Of a DNA stretch of 64,000 nucleotides, positions 1 to 8,310 are shown one piece after another. The DNA is from Pontibacillus sp. HMF3514. GTDB taxonomy: Bacteria; Bacillota; Bacilli; Bacillales; BH030062. A model generated the notes under the pieces. It was not told the DNA's origin and searched no databases. It saw only the letters and a list, made by a program, of their open reading frames with translations. The stretch lies in contig NZ_CP047393.1 in the NCBI RefSeq assembly GCF_009858175.1, forward strand, positions 2,480,001-2,544,000, written 5' to 3'. The position numbers were made by a program, and so were the translations under genes. Within the stretch, counting starts at the first letter, position 1; each line of letters starts with the position of its first letter.

Positions 1-867
1 CATGGAGATGGTTACAGGAAGTTTTCCAACCCACTCTTCAGTCACTTGAACGTCCTCTTCGGATTTTTGTTCCACAATGTCTGATGACTTATCAGAAATG
101 GATACCTTAAACGGTTCAGACGTTTTATTAACAACACGGTAGGTTACCTCATGCTCTTCATTTTCAAGCAGTTTAAACGCAGGAAGGTTCATTTCAACTA
201 GAAGGTCCTCTGTTTCAATGAGTCGAATCCCTCTTCCGGTTCGCTCAAATTGAATGCGAACAAACTCATCGCCCGCTTCCCACTTGTACTCATAAAACGT
301 AAAGTCACCTTTCTTTATCCCATCTGGCTTAATTTCGATAGGACGCTGACTGGTCTCGTACCAATCATGCTTTTCAAAGAAAGGACGTAACCAATCGATT
401 TGTAAAACCAAAGGCAGGAAGTTCATTAAGTGTGTGGTATCGTCACGATCCTCCCAAAAGAACCCGACCTTTTTATATAGGGGAACGGCCTTGGTATTCC
501 CTGGCCATGTAAATAGATCTAGACGAGGCCAGCCATACTTTACGGTTTTATCGATTGATTCTAGTAACATCTTCTTCCCAAGCTTTAACCCTTGATAATC
601 AGGATGTACATTGATAACCGATATATAAAGCGCTCCGACATCTTCTGTATATTCAGATAGTCCGCAATACCCCACGACTTTATCGCCAACGAGGGCAAGG
701 AATGAATGAAGATGCGTGGAGTTGGCTTCCTCTTCGATCACCTCTTGTTCGGTTGTAACGGAGTTGTCACCACCCCAGTTTTCTCCACTTTCATTCCACA
801 TTTGCGCAACACTTTTTGCGTAATCATCATGATACTCAACAATTTGTACTTTCTCTAACGTCTGCAT
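1..867 (-). CDS. GNAT-family N-acetyltransferase, partial (3' end outside window)
   Basis: Reading from the ATG at 867 the frame stays open to the window edge, giving at least 289 residues, so the C-terminus is missing. A GGAGGT ribosome binding site lies just upstream. Residues about 5-160 look like a GNAT acyltransferase domain: VHPDYQGLKLGKKML fits the acetyl-CoA pyrophosphate-binding loop, and GWPRLDLFTWPGNTKAVPLYKKVGF continues in smaller pieces as the usual end of the fold. From about residue 190 the protein turns into a beta-rich region (GDFTFYEYKWEAGDEF and following) not part of the GNAT fold, perhaps a beta-sandwich. Large GNAT proteins with such C-terminal extensions occur in Firmicutes. 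Substrate is unknown. Confidence 0.75.
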   Translation of the reverse strand, partial: MQTLEKVQIVEYHDDYAKSVAQMWNESGENWGGDNSVTTEQEVIEEEANSTHLHSFLALVGDKVVGYCGLSEYTEDVGALYISVINVHPDYQGLKLGKKMLLESIDKTVKYGWPRLDLFTWPGNTKAVPLYKKVGFFWEDRDDTTHLMNFLPLVLQIDWLRPFFEKHDWYETSQRPIEIKPDGIKKGDFTFYEYKWEAGDEFVRIQFERTGRGIRLIETEDLLVEMNLPAFKLLENEEHEVTYRVVNKTSEPFKVSISDKSSDIVEQKSEEDVQVTEEWVGKLPVTISM

Positions 868-1225
868 ACGTCTACCTCCAAGCTATGTTATCGTTCGCTA
901 TCGACCAAACATCACCATTTCCTTATATTGACTCATTGTGATAATACTGATCATCACTAACTCCTCCTTTCAAATATGTATTGGAAAAATTATCATGCAA
1001 TTCATAGTTTATGAGGTTCTGCCTACAAAGTAAAGAATATTCAGATATAATTTTAGATATGCATAAAAAAGTGCCTGCCACCTCCCGAATGGTGTCGAAT
1101 TGAATGTTGTTGTTCGACAAATTCCGGGACGTGACAGGCACTTTTCATGAAAAATTTTTCTACTTATAAAACACCTCATGTGTTATCTTTATAAAGGTGA
1201 ATATTCGCAGGAGGTTTGTACTCAT
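868..1225. other. Divergent intergenic region with palindromic repeat
   Basis: This 358-bp gap separates the leftward GNAT gene from the rightward MprF-C-like gene. It holds the nested palindromic repeat at 1067-1144 and the AGGAGG ribosome binding site of the next gene. The 72-codon frame crossing the repeat has no credible ribosome binding site. I see nothing else in it. Confidence 0.5.
1067..1144. repeat. Nested palindromic repeat, copy 1 (GTGCCTG family)
   Basis: Outer arms AAAAGTGCCTGCCAC and GTGACAGGCACTTTT, and inner arms around CCCGAAT, TGTCGAAT and TTCGACA, form one long interrupted hairpin of about 78 bp. The flanking A-run and T-run let it work as a bidirectional terminator. A second copy at 6988-7064 shares the arms and differs mainly in the loop. 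Confidence 0.8.
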
Positions 1226-2341
1226 ATGTCCTATTTAGATATCATCCTTCTATCGCTTGGTATTTTTATTGTCTATTATATAAAGAAGTTTCTGGATAAA
1301 TCGGAAACATCTCACAAAAACTTAACGTTTCCTTTGGAACAGATCACCTCCTTTTTAAAAGAAAATGGAGGAAATCATATATCCCATTTAACCTTACTAC
1401 AAGATAAAGAAATATTTTGGGGACAACAGCAAAAGGTATTAATTGCATATAAACGTATTGCTAATAAAGTTGTGGTATTAGGAGATCCTATTGGAGAAAA
1501 ACCCTATATAAAAGAAGCTATAAAAGAGTTCTATGAATATAGTGAACGTAACGGATTAACCCCTATATTTTATCAAATCAGTCCTCAATTTATGCCCTAT
1601 TATCATGAAACAGGCTATAAATTTCTAAAGCTAGGAGAAGAGGGGAAGGTTAACCTCCAAAGCTTTTCTATATCAGGGAAACAAGGGGCAAAATTACGAA
1701 CAAGATTTAATAAGTTTGCTCGGAATTCTTACACATTTAGTGTTGTTTACCCGCCTTATACGGAAGAGCTTCTGTCAGAGCTAAAGCTTGTTTCAGATTC
1801 ATGGTTAGGAACGCAGAAGGAAAAGGGGTTTTCAGTCGTATCTTTTTGTGAAGAATATGTTTCCTGTTATCCTATCGCTCTTTTATCTGATCCAAATGGC
1901 GACATTATTGCCTTTGCAACATTAGCAACTGACTACAAAGAAACCATTATCATCGACTTAATGAGAAAAGCTTCAGATAGCCCCCATGGAACGATGGATG
2001 TATTATTCATTCATACCTTCCAATGGGCAAAAGAAAAAGGCTATCAAACCTGTAGCCTTGGGATGGCACCTTTATCAAATGTTGGTGATTGTAAATATTC
2101 GCGTATAAGTGAAAAGCTTCTTCACTTTGCGTATCTCCACGGAAATTCAATTTATAATTTTAGAGGACTTAAAGCTTTTAAAGGTAAATTTGCTAGTACA
2201 TGGGAACCGAAGTATTTAGCTTACAAAAAAACATTCCTCCCAGTTACACTTATACAATTACTCTTACTCATTAATAAACAACCAACCCCTAAATATAAGG
2301 TAGTTGAGAAAATTAAATATTTATTATCAAGAACAGGATAA
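1226..2341 (+). CDS. DUF2156 / phosphatidylglycerol lysyltransferase C-terminal domain protein
   Basis: The protein has 371 residues and one N-terminal membrane helix (residues about 3-22), followed by the catalytic tandem-GNAT domain found at the C-terminus of MprF. Visible family features are the R-x-R-F-NKFAR segment, the LLSDPNGDIIAFATL strand and the LGMAPLSNVG motif near residue 280. MprF transfers an aminoacyl group from tRNA to phosphatidylglycerol, but this protein lacks the multi-helix flippase half, so it is a stand-alone transferase-like protein of uncertain acceptor. I chose the ATG at 1226 because AGGAGG sits 10 nt upstream; an upstream in-frame ATG at 1178 has no such site. A terminator follows at 2359. 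Confidence 0.75.
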   Translation: MSYLDIILLSLGIFIVYYIKKFLDKSETSHKNLTFPLEQITSFLKENGGNHISHLTLLQDKEIFWGQQQKVLIAYKRIANKVVVLGDPIGEKPYIKEAIKEFYEYSERNGLTPIFYQISPQFMPYYHETGYKFLKLGEEGKVNLQSFSISGKQGAKLRTRFNKFARNSYTFSVVYPPYTEELLSELKLVSDSWLGTQKEKGFSVVSFCEEYVSCYPIALLSDPNGDIIAFATLATDYKETIIIDLMRKASDSPHGTMDVLFIHTFQWAKEKGYQTCSLGMAPLSNVGDCKYSRISEKLLHFAYLHGNSIYNFRGLKAFKGKFASTWEPKYLAYKKTFLPVTLIQLLLLINKQPTPKYKVVEKIKYLLSRTG

Positions 2342-2358
2342 TGCATGAAAGAACGATT

Positions 2359-2388
2359 GGCTTGGTTATAATGTAACCAAGCCTTTTT
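2359..2388 (+). terminator. Rho-independent terminator after the MprF-C-like gene
   Basis: A perfect 10-bp stem (GGCTTGGTTA / TAACCAAGCC) with a 5-nt loop is followed directly by TTTTT. Confidence 0.9.
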
Positions 2389-2469
2389 CGTTGAAAAGTA
2401 ATGTTAGCCACCTTATTGCTGAAAATTCACACTTCCTAACGTGTAAAATTAAAACTGGTGAGGTTATTT

Positions 2470-3192
2470 ATGAAATCATACATTTTGCCGGATGGTCAAA
2501 ATTCGTTCAATTTATTTTCGACTGTACATCTTGTTACGCTGTTGGTAGTTGTTAGTGTGGCAATATTGATGCTTTTCTTTCGGGAAAAATTACGAACCAA
2601 GCCTTATTATTTTATTGCTCGCTTTTCGTTATTTATATTGCTGCTCCTTTCGGAAATCAGCTTGCATGTGTGGCTATATTGGATAGATGCATGGGAATAC
2701 AAACACTCCCTTCCATTCCATTTAAGTAGCATTACTTTGCTTTTATCAGCTTTTTTGCTTTTAACGAGGCGTTTTTCTATATTTGAATTCACCTATTTTG
2801 CAGGCCTTGGAAGTGCTTTACAGGCAATGATTACTCCAGACCTTAATGCGTACACCTTTCCCCATTATAGGTATGTTCACTTTTTCATCTCACATGGGGG
2901 AACCGTTCTTTCCAATCTTTTTATGGTATTTGTGGAAGAATTCCGCCCCACAGTTCGCTCTATTTGGAGAGCTTTCTTGTGGTTAAACACCTATGCCTTC
3001 GTTCTCTTCTTTGTTAATTTGTTTATTGGCGGAAACTATATGTACTTATTGAGGAAGCCCGCCAACCCTTCCATTCTTGATTATTTAGGTCCTTGGCCTG
3101 GTTATATTCTATTGCTTGAAATCATCACTATTGTGACTTTTTTTATTCTTTATTTACCTTTTTGGATCACAGATTTCAAAAAGAGACATTAA
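2470..3192 (+). CDS. YwaF/TIGR02206-family integral membrane protein
   Basis: This 240-residue protein has about six hydrophobic helices and little soluble sequence. The N-terminal stretch FNLFSTVHLVTLLVVVSV, the HSLPFHLSSITLLLSAFLLL segment with conserved His and Ser, and the HFFISHGGTVLSNLFMV segment match the YwaF family (TIGR02206, related to eukaryotic TMEM164). The function is not established. The ATG at 2470 is chosen because GGTGAGG lies 6 nt upstream; a GTG at 2458 in the same frame overlaps that site. It is transcribed alone and convergent with the response regulator gene that ends at 3215. Confidence 0.7.
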   Translation: MKSYILPDGQNSFNLFSTVHLVTLLVVVSVAILMLFFREKLRTKPYYFIARFSLFILLLLSEISLHVWLYWIDAWEYKHSLPFHLSSITLLLSAFLLLTRRFSIFEFTYFAGLGSALQAMITPDLNAYTFPHYRYVHFFISHGGTVLSNLFMVFVEEFRPTVRSIWRAFLWLNTYAFVLFFVNLFIGGNYMYLLRKPANPSILDYLGPWPGYILLLEIITIVTFFILYLPFWITDFKKRH

Positions 3193-3214
3193 TACACGGC
3201 TACTCAACTGTGTA

Positions 3215-4135
3215 CTACATTTGCCTTTTCACTTCTATATACAAACAGCTTACAAATTTTTTCGTATTAACACTTTGATTAGGTGCACGAGGTGTTTGAT
3301 CTTTTTTCAATTCATGGATCATTTTCGTTACCTGGCTGAATTCAAAAAGCTTCGTCGCATAATGTTCAAATGTCGGATTCAAATAATCACTCAAACCTAG
3401 TGATGCTATGTGTTCTATTGCCAGTTGTATAGCACGTCGAACCCTTTGTTCAATTGCTTTGACTTCTTTTTTTATTGCGTCCTTTTGTGCGTCAACTCCT
3501 AATTTTTGTTCAGCTACTTTTGAAAACACCTCTTTTAAAGAAGGGAATTGAAATTGCGTCGACTCAGAACTTTTTTCATATTCATATATAACTTCTAAAA
3601 TATTAAGTAAGTCCTGGCTGCCCTTCTCACCTATAATCCCTAGATCTGAAAGTACATGATTCCCGATTTGTTGAATGTTTGTTTCCCTATATGGTTGAAC
3701 CTCACTTTTAGTTGGAGGCTGATGAAGTGACCTCAAGGTATGTTGTATATTTTCAATGGAATTTTCTAATTGGATACGTTCCCTTACTTTTTGCAGGACA
3801 CTGATAACCTCTACCCTGTTAATAGGCTTATTGATGTAATATTCAATACCTAAAGAAAAAGCTTCACCTACAAATTCTTTCGATTCAACCTGTGAAATCA
3901 TAATTATTTTCCCATTAAATCTAGATAGAGATCGTATTGTTTCGATTCCATCTCGCTCAGGCATTAAGATATCGATGAACAAGATATCTACCTTGTGATT
4001 GAGAAGTATTCCATCATCTACATGGATCCCATCATCACGTTCTCCAACGACTTCTCCAAGATTTTCACCCTCTATAATGTCAGTTATCATAGTCCGAATT
4101 GATAGATCGTCATCTGTAATAAAGTATTTCATCAT
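3215..4135 (-). CDS. GlnL (YcbB)-type response regulator
   Basis: The 306-residue protein starts with a CheY-like receiver: acidic cluster DDD at residues 8-10, phosphoacceptor Asp55 in ILFIDILMPERDG, and Lys in the YYINKP segment. The C-terminal half (about 150-290) lacks a LuxR or OmpR helix-turn-helix and instead resembles the YcbB/GlnL DNA-binding domain, with RVRRAIQLAIEHIASLGL as a likely recognition region. In Bacillus subtilis GlnK/GlnL activates glutamine or glutamate uptake and use. The kinase gene lies 60 bp upstream and the symporter is divergent from it, which fits. AAGGAG precedes two adjacent ATG codons (4135 and 4132), so the start is uncertain by one residue. Confidence 0.8.
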   Translation of the reverse strand: MMKYFITDDDLSIRTMITDIIEGENLGEVVGERDDGIHVDDGILLNHKVDILFIDILMPERDGIETIRSLSRFNGKIIMISQVESKEFVGEAFSLGIEYYINKPINRVEVISVLQKVRERIQLENSIENIQHTLRSLHQPPTKSEVQPYRETNIQQIGNHVLSDLGIIGEKGSQDLLNILEVIYEYEKSSESTQFQFPSLKEVFSKVAEQKLGVDAQKDAIKKEVKAIEQRVRRAIQLAIEHIASLGLSDYLNPTFEHYATKLFEFSQVTKMIHELKKDQTPRAPNQSVNTKKFVSCLYIEVKRQM

Positions 4136-4195
4136 GTAACTCCTTCCCTTTCGTAGTTAACCCATGTCTCCTTACGTCCCGAAAAAGAATTGAGG

Positions 4196-5482
4196 TTATT
4201 TTACAAGTTGGTTTATCGGTAACTGAATCTTAAATGTGCACCCTTCATGGTGATTTTCAAGTAAAATGCTTCCCTCTAAAGATTCAACAAGAGATTTCAC
4301 ATAAGATAATCCGATACCAGTTGAAGGTTCACCTGAAATATCATACTTCGTCGTAAAGCCATGCTCGTACATTAAATAATGGTATTTTTCAGGCACTCCT
4401 GGACCGTTGTCAGAAACTCGAAACTCTACGTGTTCCCCTACTTTTAAAATATGTATACAAACCTGTCCACTTTCTTGTATGGCTTCTACGCTGTTTGATA
4501 CAAGATTATTTATGAGAGACAACGTTGTAAACGTTTGATAAAAGTCATGCTCACCATCAACTTTTAAATCAAAATGAATTTCTTTACCTAGTAATTGAGC
4601 ATATTTTTGATTAGATTTCACAACGAGTTCACCTATCTCAACTACATTCATGACATCTTTAATATCCTCATGGGAAATTAATCGTGATAACCCTGCAAAA
4701 ATTCGATTATTATCCTTTTTTATTTCGTGTACTTGACCCGCAATCTTTAAGGCATCTTGAGAATATGGGTTCATATCAGAAGTATGATTCTTTAACTGAC
4801 GATATAGGTTATAACTGTCTCGTGTAACGTTTTCTGCATGATGCATTGTCTTCTTTAACTGTATGGACTCTTCATATAAGTTTGAGATTACTAAGGCCAT
4901 CTTTTCATTCCGCTTCCGTTGTTCCTCTTCCTTCATTTTTGTTTCTTTTAATAAAGAAATATTAAAGAACCCAACTACAAAAAAACTTCGAATAATAGCA
5001 ATCATGAATATTTCAACCATCATGATGAAAGTAAATGAATTATTTAACAGAAGGAAACGAAAGAGAATTTCGCTTAAGCTCGCCACAACTTCAATCAGTA
5101 CTCCGAAAACACCAATCCACATCGGCTGTTCGTAAAAGCGGGGTATTTTAGCTAAAGAAAAAGCAATACCATAGGTGAAGTAATAAAAAAAGACAGGAGC
5201 ATGAATTCTAAATGTTTCCTCCCATCCATACGTCTCCACAAATAGCTCATCTAAGATTAGTCGGAAAACGACTACAAAAGCTCCTACAAATAAGCCTGAT
5301 ATAATTGGATTGATCTTACGAATCCACAATAGAAAAAGAAAAAAGACTGGTGTTCCAAAGCTGACACGGAAGTCTCCATTAAACGGATGAAACTTAAGTT
5401 CACCAGCAAGTGGAACAGCAACTAACATGATTCCAAATATAATTAAGTTTTCTTTAAAATCTCTTTTATTCATCATTCTCAT
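4196..5482 (-). CDS. GlnK (YcbA)-type membrane sensor histidine kinase
   Basis: The protein has 428 residues with about six membrane helices in the first 190, a charged linker starting with KMKEEEQRKRNEK, a dimerisation segment with several His residues, and a GHKL ATPase domain. The N box NNLVSNSVEA lies near residue 325, the G1 box DNGPGVP near 357 and the G2 box STGIGLSY near 389. No extracytoplasmic sensor domain is present, so the membrane bundle probably senses the signal or the transporter. It precedes the GlnL-type regulator in the same operon and is divergent from the symporter at 5639. The ribosome binding site before the MRMMNK start is weak, so the exact start is uncertain. Confidence 0.8.
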   Translation of the reverse strand: MRMMNKRDFKENLIIFGIMLVAVPLAGELKFHPFNGDFRVSFGTPVFFLFLLWIRKINPIISGLFVGAFVVVFRLILDELFVETYGWEETFRIHAPVFFYYFTYGIAFSLAKIPRFYEQPMWIGVFGVLIEVVASLSEILFRFLLLNNSFTFIMMVEIFMIAIIRSFFVVGFFNISLLKETKMKEEEQRKRNEKMALVISNLYEESIQLKKTMHHAENVTRDSYNLYRQLKNHTSDMNPYSQDALKIAGQVHEIKKDNNRIFAGLSRLISHEDIKDVMNVVEIGELVVKSNQKYAQLLGKEIHFDLKVDGEHDFYQTFTTLSLINNLVSNSVEAIQESGQVCIHILKVGEHVEFRVSDNGPGVPEKYHYLMYEHGFTTKYDISGEPSTGIGLSYVKSLVESLEGSILLENHHEGCTFKIQLPINQLVK

Positions 5483-5576
5483 ATTTTAAATGATAAAAAA
5501 ATCGAAGGCTATATGATTTTTCAAACCTTTACAATTATCAGAAATATCAAAATATATTTTATGTTTAAAAATAGAA

Positions 5577-5592
5577 TTTTGTAGGATTTTAT
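5577..5592 (+). promoter_or_regulatory. Candidate GlnL binding site (TTTTGT-N4-TTTTAT)
   Basis: TTTTGT, four bases, then TTTTAT lies 47 bp upstream of the symporter start. It differs by one base from the TTTTGT-N4-TTTTGT direct repeat I recall as the B. subtilis GlnL target. Its place between the GlnK/GlnL genes and the transporter supports regulation of the transporter. Binding itself is inferred. Confidence 0.55.
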
Positions 5593-5638
5593 AGTTCGTA
5601 TTCTACAATCGATTTATCACTATTAAAGGAGGAAAATC

Positions 5639-6880
5639 ATGCAAGGGAAAAAGCTATTATCTATGATATTGATTTCGTTTGTTCTAGCTATTGCTTTAGG
5701 GGCTATTTTTGGTCCAGCAATAGAGATTGTAGAGCCACTAGGAACAGCATTTCTAAGATTGATTAAATTTATTATTGTACCACTAGTACTGACATCACTG
5801 GTTGTTGGTGTTGCGAGTACTGGTGATATGAAAAAATTAGGTAGAATGAGTATTAAAACAGTAGCTTATTATTTAGTTACAACAGCATTTGCTATTACGA
5901 TTGGTATAATCATAGCAAAGATTATGGCGCCTGGAGCAGGTTTGGATATCTCTATACCTGATCAAACAGTAGAATCAAAGGAAGCGCCTGGTCTGGTTAC
6001 GACATTATTAAACATTATACCTACCAATCCCATAGAATCCTTAGTAGAAGGTAACATGCTTCAGATTATCTTCTTTGCTATTTTTATTGGACTAGGAATT
6101 ACCTTAGTTGGTGACAAAGCAAAAGGTGTATATCAATTTTTTGACGGCTTTGCGGAGATCATGTATAAGGTGACTAATATCGTAATGAAACTTGCACCAA
6201 TTGGTGTATTCGGCCTCGTAGCTCCTATTGTAGGAGAATATGGATTGTCTGTTTTACTTCCACTTTTAAAGGTTATTTTGGCTGTAGCCATTGGAGCACT
6301 TTTACATGCATTGATTACTTATTCCACAACGGTAAAATTGTTAGGGAAAATGAGCCCGGTCAAATTTTTCAAAGGTATTGCCCCTGCTAGTTTAGTCGCT
6401 TTTAGTACACAAAGTAGTTCAGGTACACTCCCTGTTACGATTAAATGTTCTGAAGAAAATTTAGGTGTCTCTAAAGAGACAAGTAGTTTTGTTCTACCAC
6501 TTGGAGCTACCATAAACATGGACGGAACAGCATTGTACCAAGGTGTATGTGTGCTTTTTGTTGCTCAGTTCTATGGAATTGACCTTAGCTTGGGTCAATT
6601 ACTTATGATTGTATTGACAGCAACGCTTGCTTCGATTGGAACAGCAGGAGTCCCAAGTGCAGGGTTAGTTATGCTGACGATGGTTATGACATCTGTTGGT
6701 CTTCCATTAGAAGGTATCGCTCTTATTGCAGGAATTGACCGAGTTCTAGACATGTTTAGAACATCTGTCAACGTAACAGGAGACGCTTCAGCCGCAGTTG
6801 TCGTGTCTTCCCTAGAAGGGGACCTAAATCATGACTCAAGCATCAACCAAACTCCAACAACAGAAGGATATACTGGATAA
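5639..6880 (+). CDS. Dicarboxylate/glutamate:cation symporter (DAACS, SLC1 family)
   Basis: This 413-residue membrane protein has the full set of helices and the signature motifs of the glutamate/dicarboxylate:cation symporters. These are the serine-rich hairpin SSSGTLPVT near residue 258, the cation and substrate motif NMDGTALYQG near 293, and hairpin 2 GTAGVPSAG near 334. The later GIDRVLDMFRTSVNVTGD helix carries the Asp and Arg/Asn residues that bind the substrate. It probably imports glutamate, aspartate or C4-dicarboxylates with Na+ or H+. AAAGGAGG precedes the ATG. Divergence from a GlnK/GlnL pair and the upstream direct repeat suggest induction by that system and favour an amino acid substrate. 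Confidence 0.9.
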   Translation: MQGKKLLSMILISFVLAIALGAIFGPAIEIVEPLGTAFLRLIKFIIVPLVLTSLVVGVASTGDMKKLGRMSIKTVAYYLVTTAFAITIGIIIAKIMAPGAGLDISIPDQTVESKEAPGLVTTLLNIIPTNPIESLVEGNMLQIIFFAIFIGLGITLVGDKAKGVYQFFDGFAEIMYKVTNIVMKLAPIGVFGLVAPIVGEYGLSVLLPLLKVILAVAIGALLHALITYSTTVKLLGKMSPVKFFKGIAPASLVAFSTQSSSGTLPVTIKCSEENLGVSKETSSFVLPLGATINMDGTALYQGVCVLFVAQFYGIDLSLGQLLMIVLTATLASIGTAGVPSAGLVMLTMVMTSVGLPLEGIALIAGIDRVLDMFRTSVNVTGDASAAVVVSSLEGDLNHDSSINQTPTTEGYTG

Positions 6881-6900
6881 GGTATATATACATTAATATA

Positions 6901-6948
6901 AAAAGCTGCCTCATAAGGATTAACACATTATGAGGCAGCTTTATTTAT
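6901..6948 (+). terminator. Terminator after the symporter gene
   Basis: AAAGCTGCCTCATAA pairs with TTATGAGGCAGCTTT across a short loop and is followed by a T-rich run. Confidence 0.9.
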
Positions 6949-6987
6949 ATTCATTACACTCCATGACTGCTCAATACCTCTTTCGAG

Positions 6988-7064
6988 AAAGTGCCTGTCA
7001 CCTCCCGAATGGTGTCGAATTAAACGTTGATGTTCGATATATTTCGGGTAGTGACAGGCACTTT
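6988..7064. repeat. Nested palindromic repeat, copy 2 (GTGCCTG family)
   Basis: The arms AAAGTGCCTGTCAC and GTGACAGGCACTTT and the inner CCCGAATGGTGTCGAAT block are shared with the copy at 1067-1144. The loop bases differ and the inner stem is partly eroded (TTCGATATATTTCGGG). It lies between the symporter terminator and the first ydcZ-like gene. Confidence 0.8.
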
Positions 7065-7160
7065 TATTATTCCAAGCATTTTTTTATACATTTAGGGACA
7101 TATGTCCTTTAAAATCCATCCTTCTTCCTTTTAAATAGATTCAGGATAGGAGGATGCAAT

Positions 7161-7586
7161 ATGAAAGGTGCTTTATTTTCACTGTTTGGTGGATTATGTA
7201 TTACCATGCAGGGCATTTTTAACGCAAGGATGAGTGACGCAATTGGTGGTTGGCATACAACTTCCATGGTTCACATTATTGCCTTTATCATAGCTATGTC
7301 TGTATATATGAATGTAAGAGATGGGAAAGGGAGAAGTTTTAAGAAGGTGCCCTTTTTATATTTGATTGGGGGATCATTTGGAGTTATTGTTGTCTTTTCA
7401 GAACTGACAGCGATTCATAAAATAGGTCCAGCCTCTGCCATCGCCATACTTCTCGTTTCACAAATCCTAACAGCCTTTGTTATAGAATCAAAAGGATGGT
7501 TCGGTGAAAGGAAAATTCCAATAACATTACGTCAGGGAGTAGGTCTTACGATGATGCTTGTCGGGGTTATCCTTTTCCAACTATAA
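7161..7586 (+). CDS. DMT-superfamily YdcZ-type membrane protein (first copy)
   Basis: This 141-residue protein has five hydrophobic segments and matches the YdcZ/DUF606 half-size branch of the drug/metabolite transporter superfamily. The N-terminal helix contains LCITMQGIFNARMS, where the QxxxNA pattern is typical. An AGGAGG box precedes the ATG. A Crp-type regulator starts 17 bp downstream, followed by a second YdcZ-like gene. The two half-size proteins may act as a heterodimer. Substrate is unknown. Confidence 0.8.
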   Translation: MKGALFSLFGGLCITMQGIFNARMSDAIGGWHTTSMVHIIAFIIAMSVYMNVRDGKGRSFKKVPFLYLIGGSFGVIVVFSELTAIHKIGPASAIAILLVSQILTAFVIESKGWFGERKIPITLRQGVGLTMMLVGVILFQL

Positions 7587-7603
7587 AAGAAGGAGTTTAT
7601 ACT

Positions 7604-8299
7604 GTGAAAGAAATACAGCCCATTAATATAGCTTCATACATGAGACAATATAAACTGGATGGGTTATTTCCTGAGTATTTTCAAAACCATATCAAGTTAT
7701 ATGGTTTTCAGACAGGAGATGTTCTTTTTTCAACAGGGGAAGAACTAAGTGAACTATATTTTCTTGTAGAAGGGAAAATTAAGATTTTCACTCTATCTCC
7801 TGAAGGAAAGTCTTTAATTAATCGATTTAAACGTCCACTCGCTCTTATTGGTGATGTTGAATATGTCAAAGGGAATGTGGTCATGAATTCAGTAGAGGCG
7901 GTCACGGATGGGTTCATGCTTGCAGCCCCTTTCTCTGAATTAGAAAAACTTGAACAGGACCATCCCGCTTTTATACGTTTCTTACTGGAAACCGTTTCTC
8001 ATAAATTTTATACCGAATCTCATACGACGAGTATGCACATGCTCTATCCAGTTGAAGTTCGACTTGCAAGCTATTTGTTATCGATCTCCTCTTTAGGGGA
8101 AGGGACGATGTTTCATCAGGAAATGCGAACTTCGAATTTAAGAGAGCTGGCAGAATGGATTGGTACGAGTTACCGTCATCTGAACCGTGTGTTAAAGAAG
8201 ATGGCTTCAGACAATATTATTGAACGGTCTAATGGTTCTATTATCATTCAAGATCTCGATAAACTCAGTACTCTAGCGAACGGGAATATATATGAATAG
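7604..8299 (+). CDS. Crp/Fnr-family transcriptional regulator (YeiL-like)
   Basis: The 231-residue protein has an N-terminal cyclic-nucleotide-binding-type beta barrel (about 25-140, with GDVLFSTGEELSELYFLVEGKIKIF) and a C-terminal winged helix (about 150-215, with LRELAEWIGTSYRHLNRVLKKMASDNII). The barrel lacks cysteine ligands typical of Fnr, so an iron-sulphur oxygen sensor is unlikely. It starts with GTG after AAGGAG. Its place between two ydcZ-like genes in one operon suggests that it controls them, perhaps in response to the transported compound. Confidence 0.85.
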   Translation: MKEIQPINIASYMRQYKLDGLFPEYFQNHIKLYGFQTGDVLFSTGEELSELYFLVEGKIKIFTLSPEGKSLINRFKRPLALIGDVEYVKGNVVMNSVEAVTDGFMLAAPFSELEKLEQDHPAFIRFLLETVSHKFYTESHTTSMHMLYPVEVRLASYLLSISSLGEGTMFHQEMRTSNLRELAEWIGTSYRHLNRVLKKMASDNIIERSNGSIIIQDLDKLSTLANGNIYE

Positions 8300-8310
8300 G
8301 AGAGCTTCAG

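Noticed and set aside
923-1141. 72-codon minus-strand frame over the first palindromic repeat
   Set aside because: It is made largely of the repeat itself and has no credible start signal.
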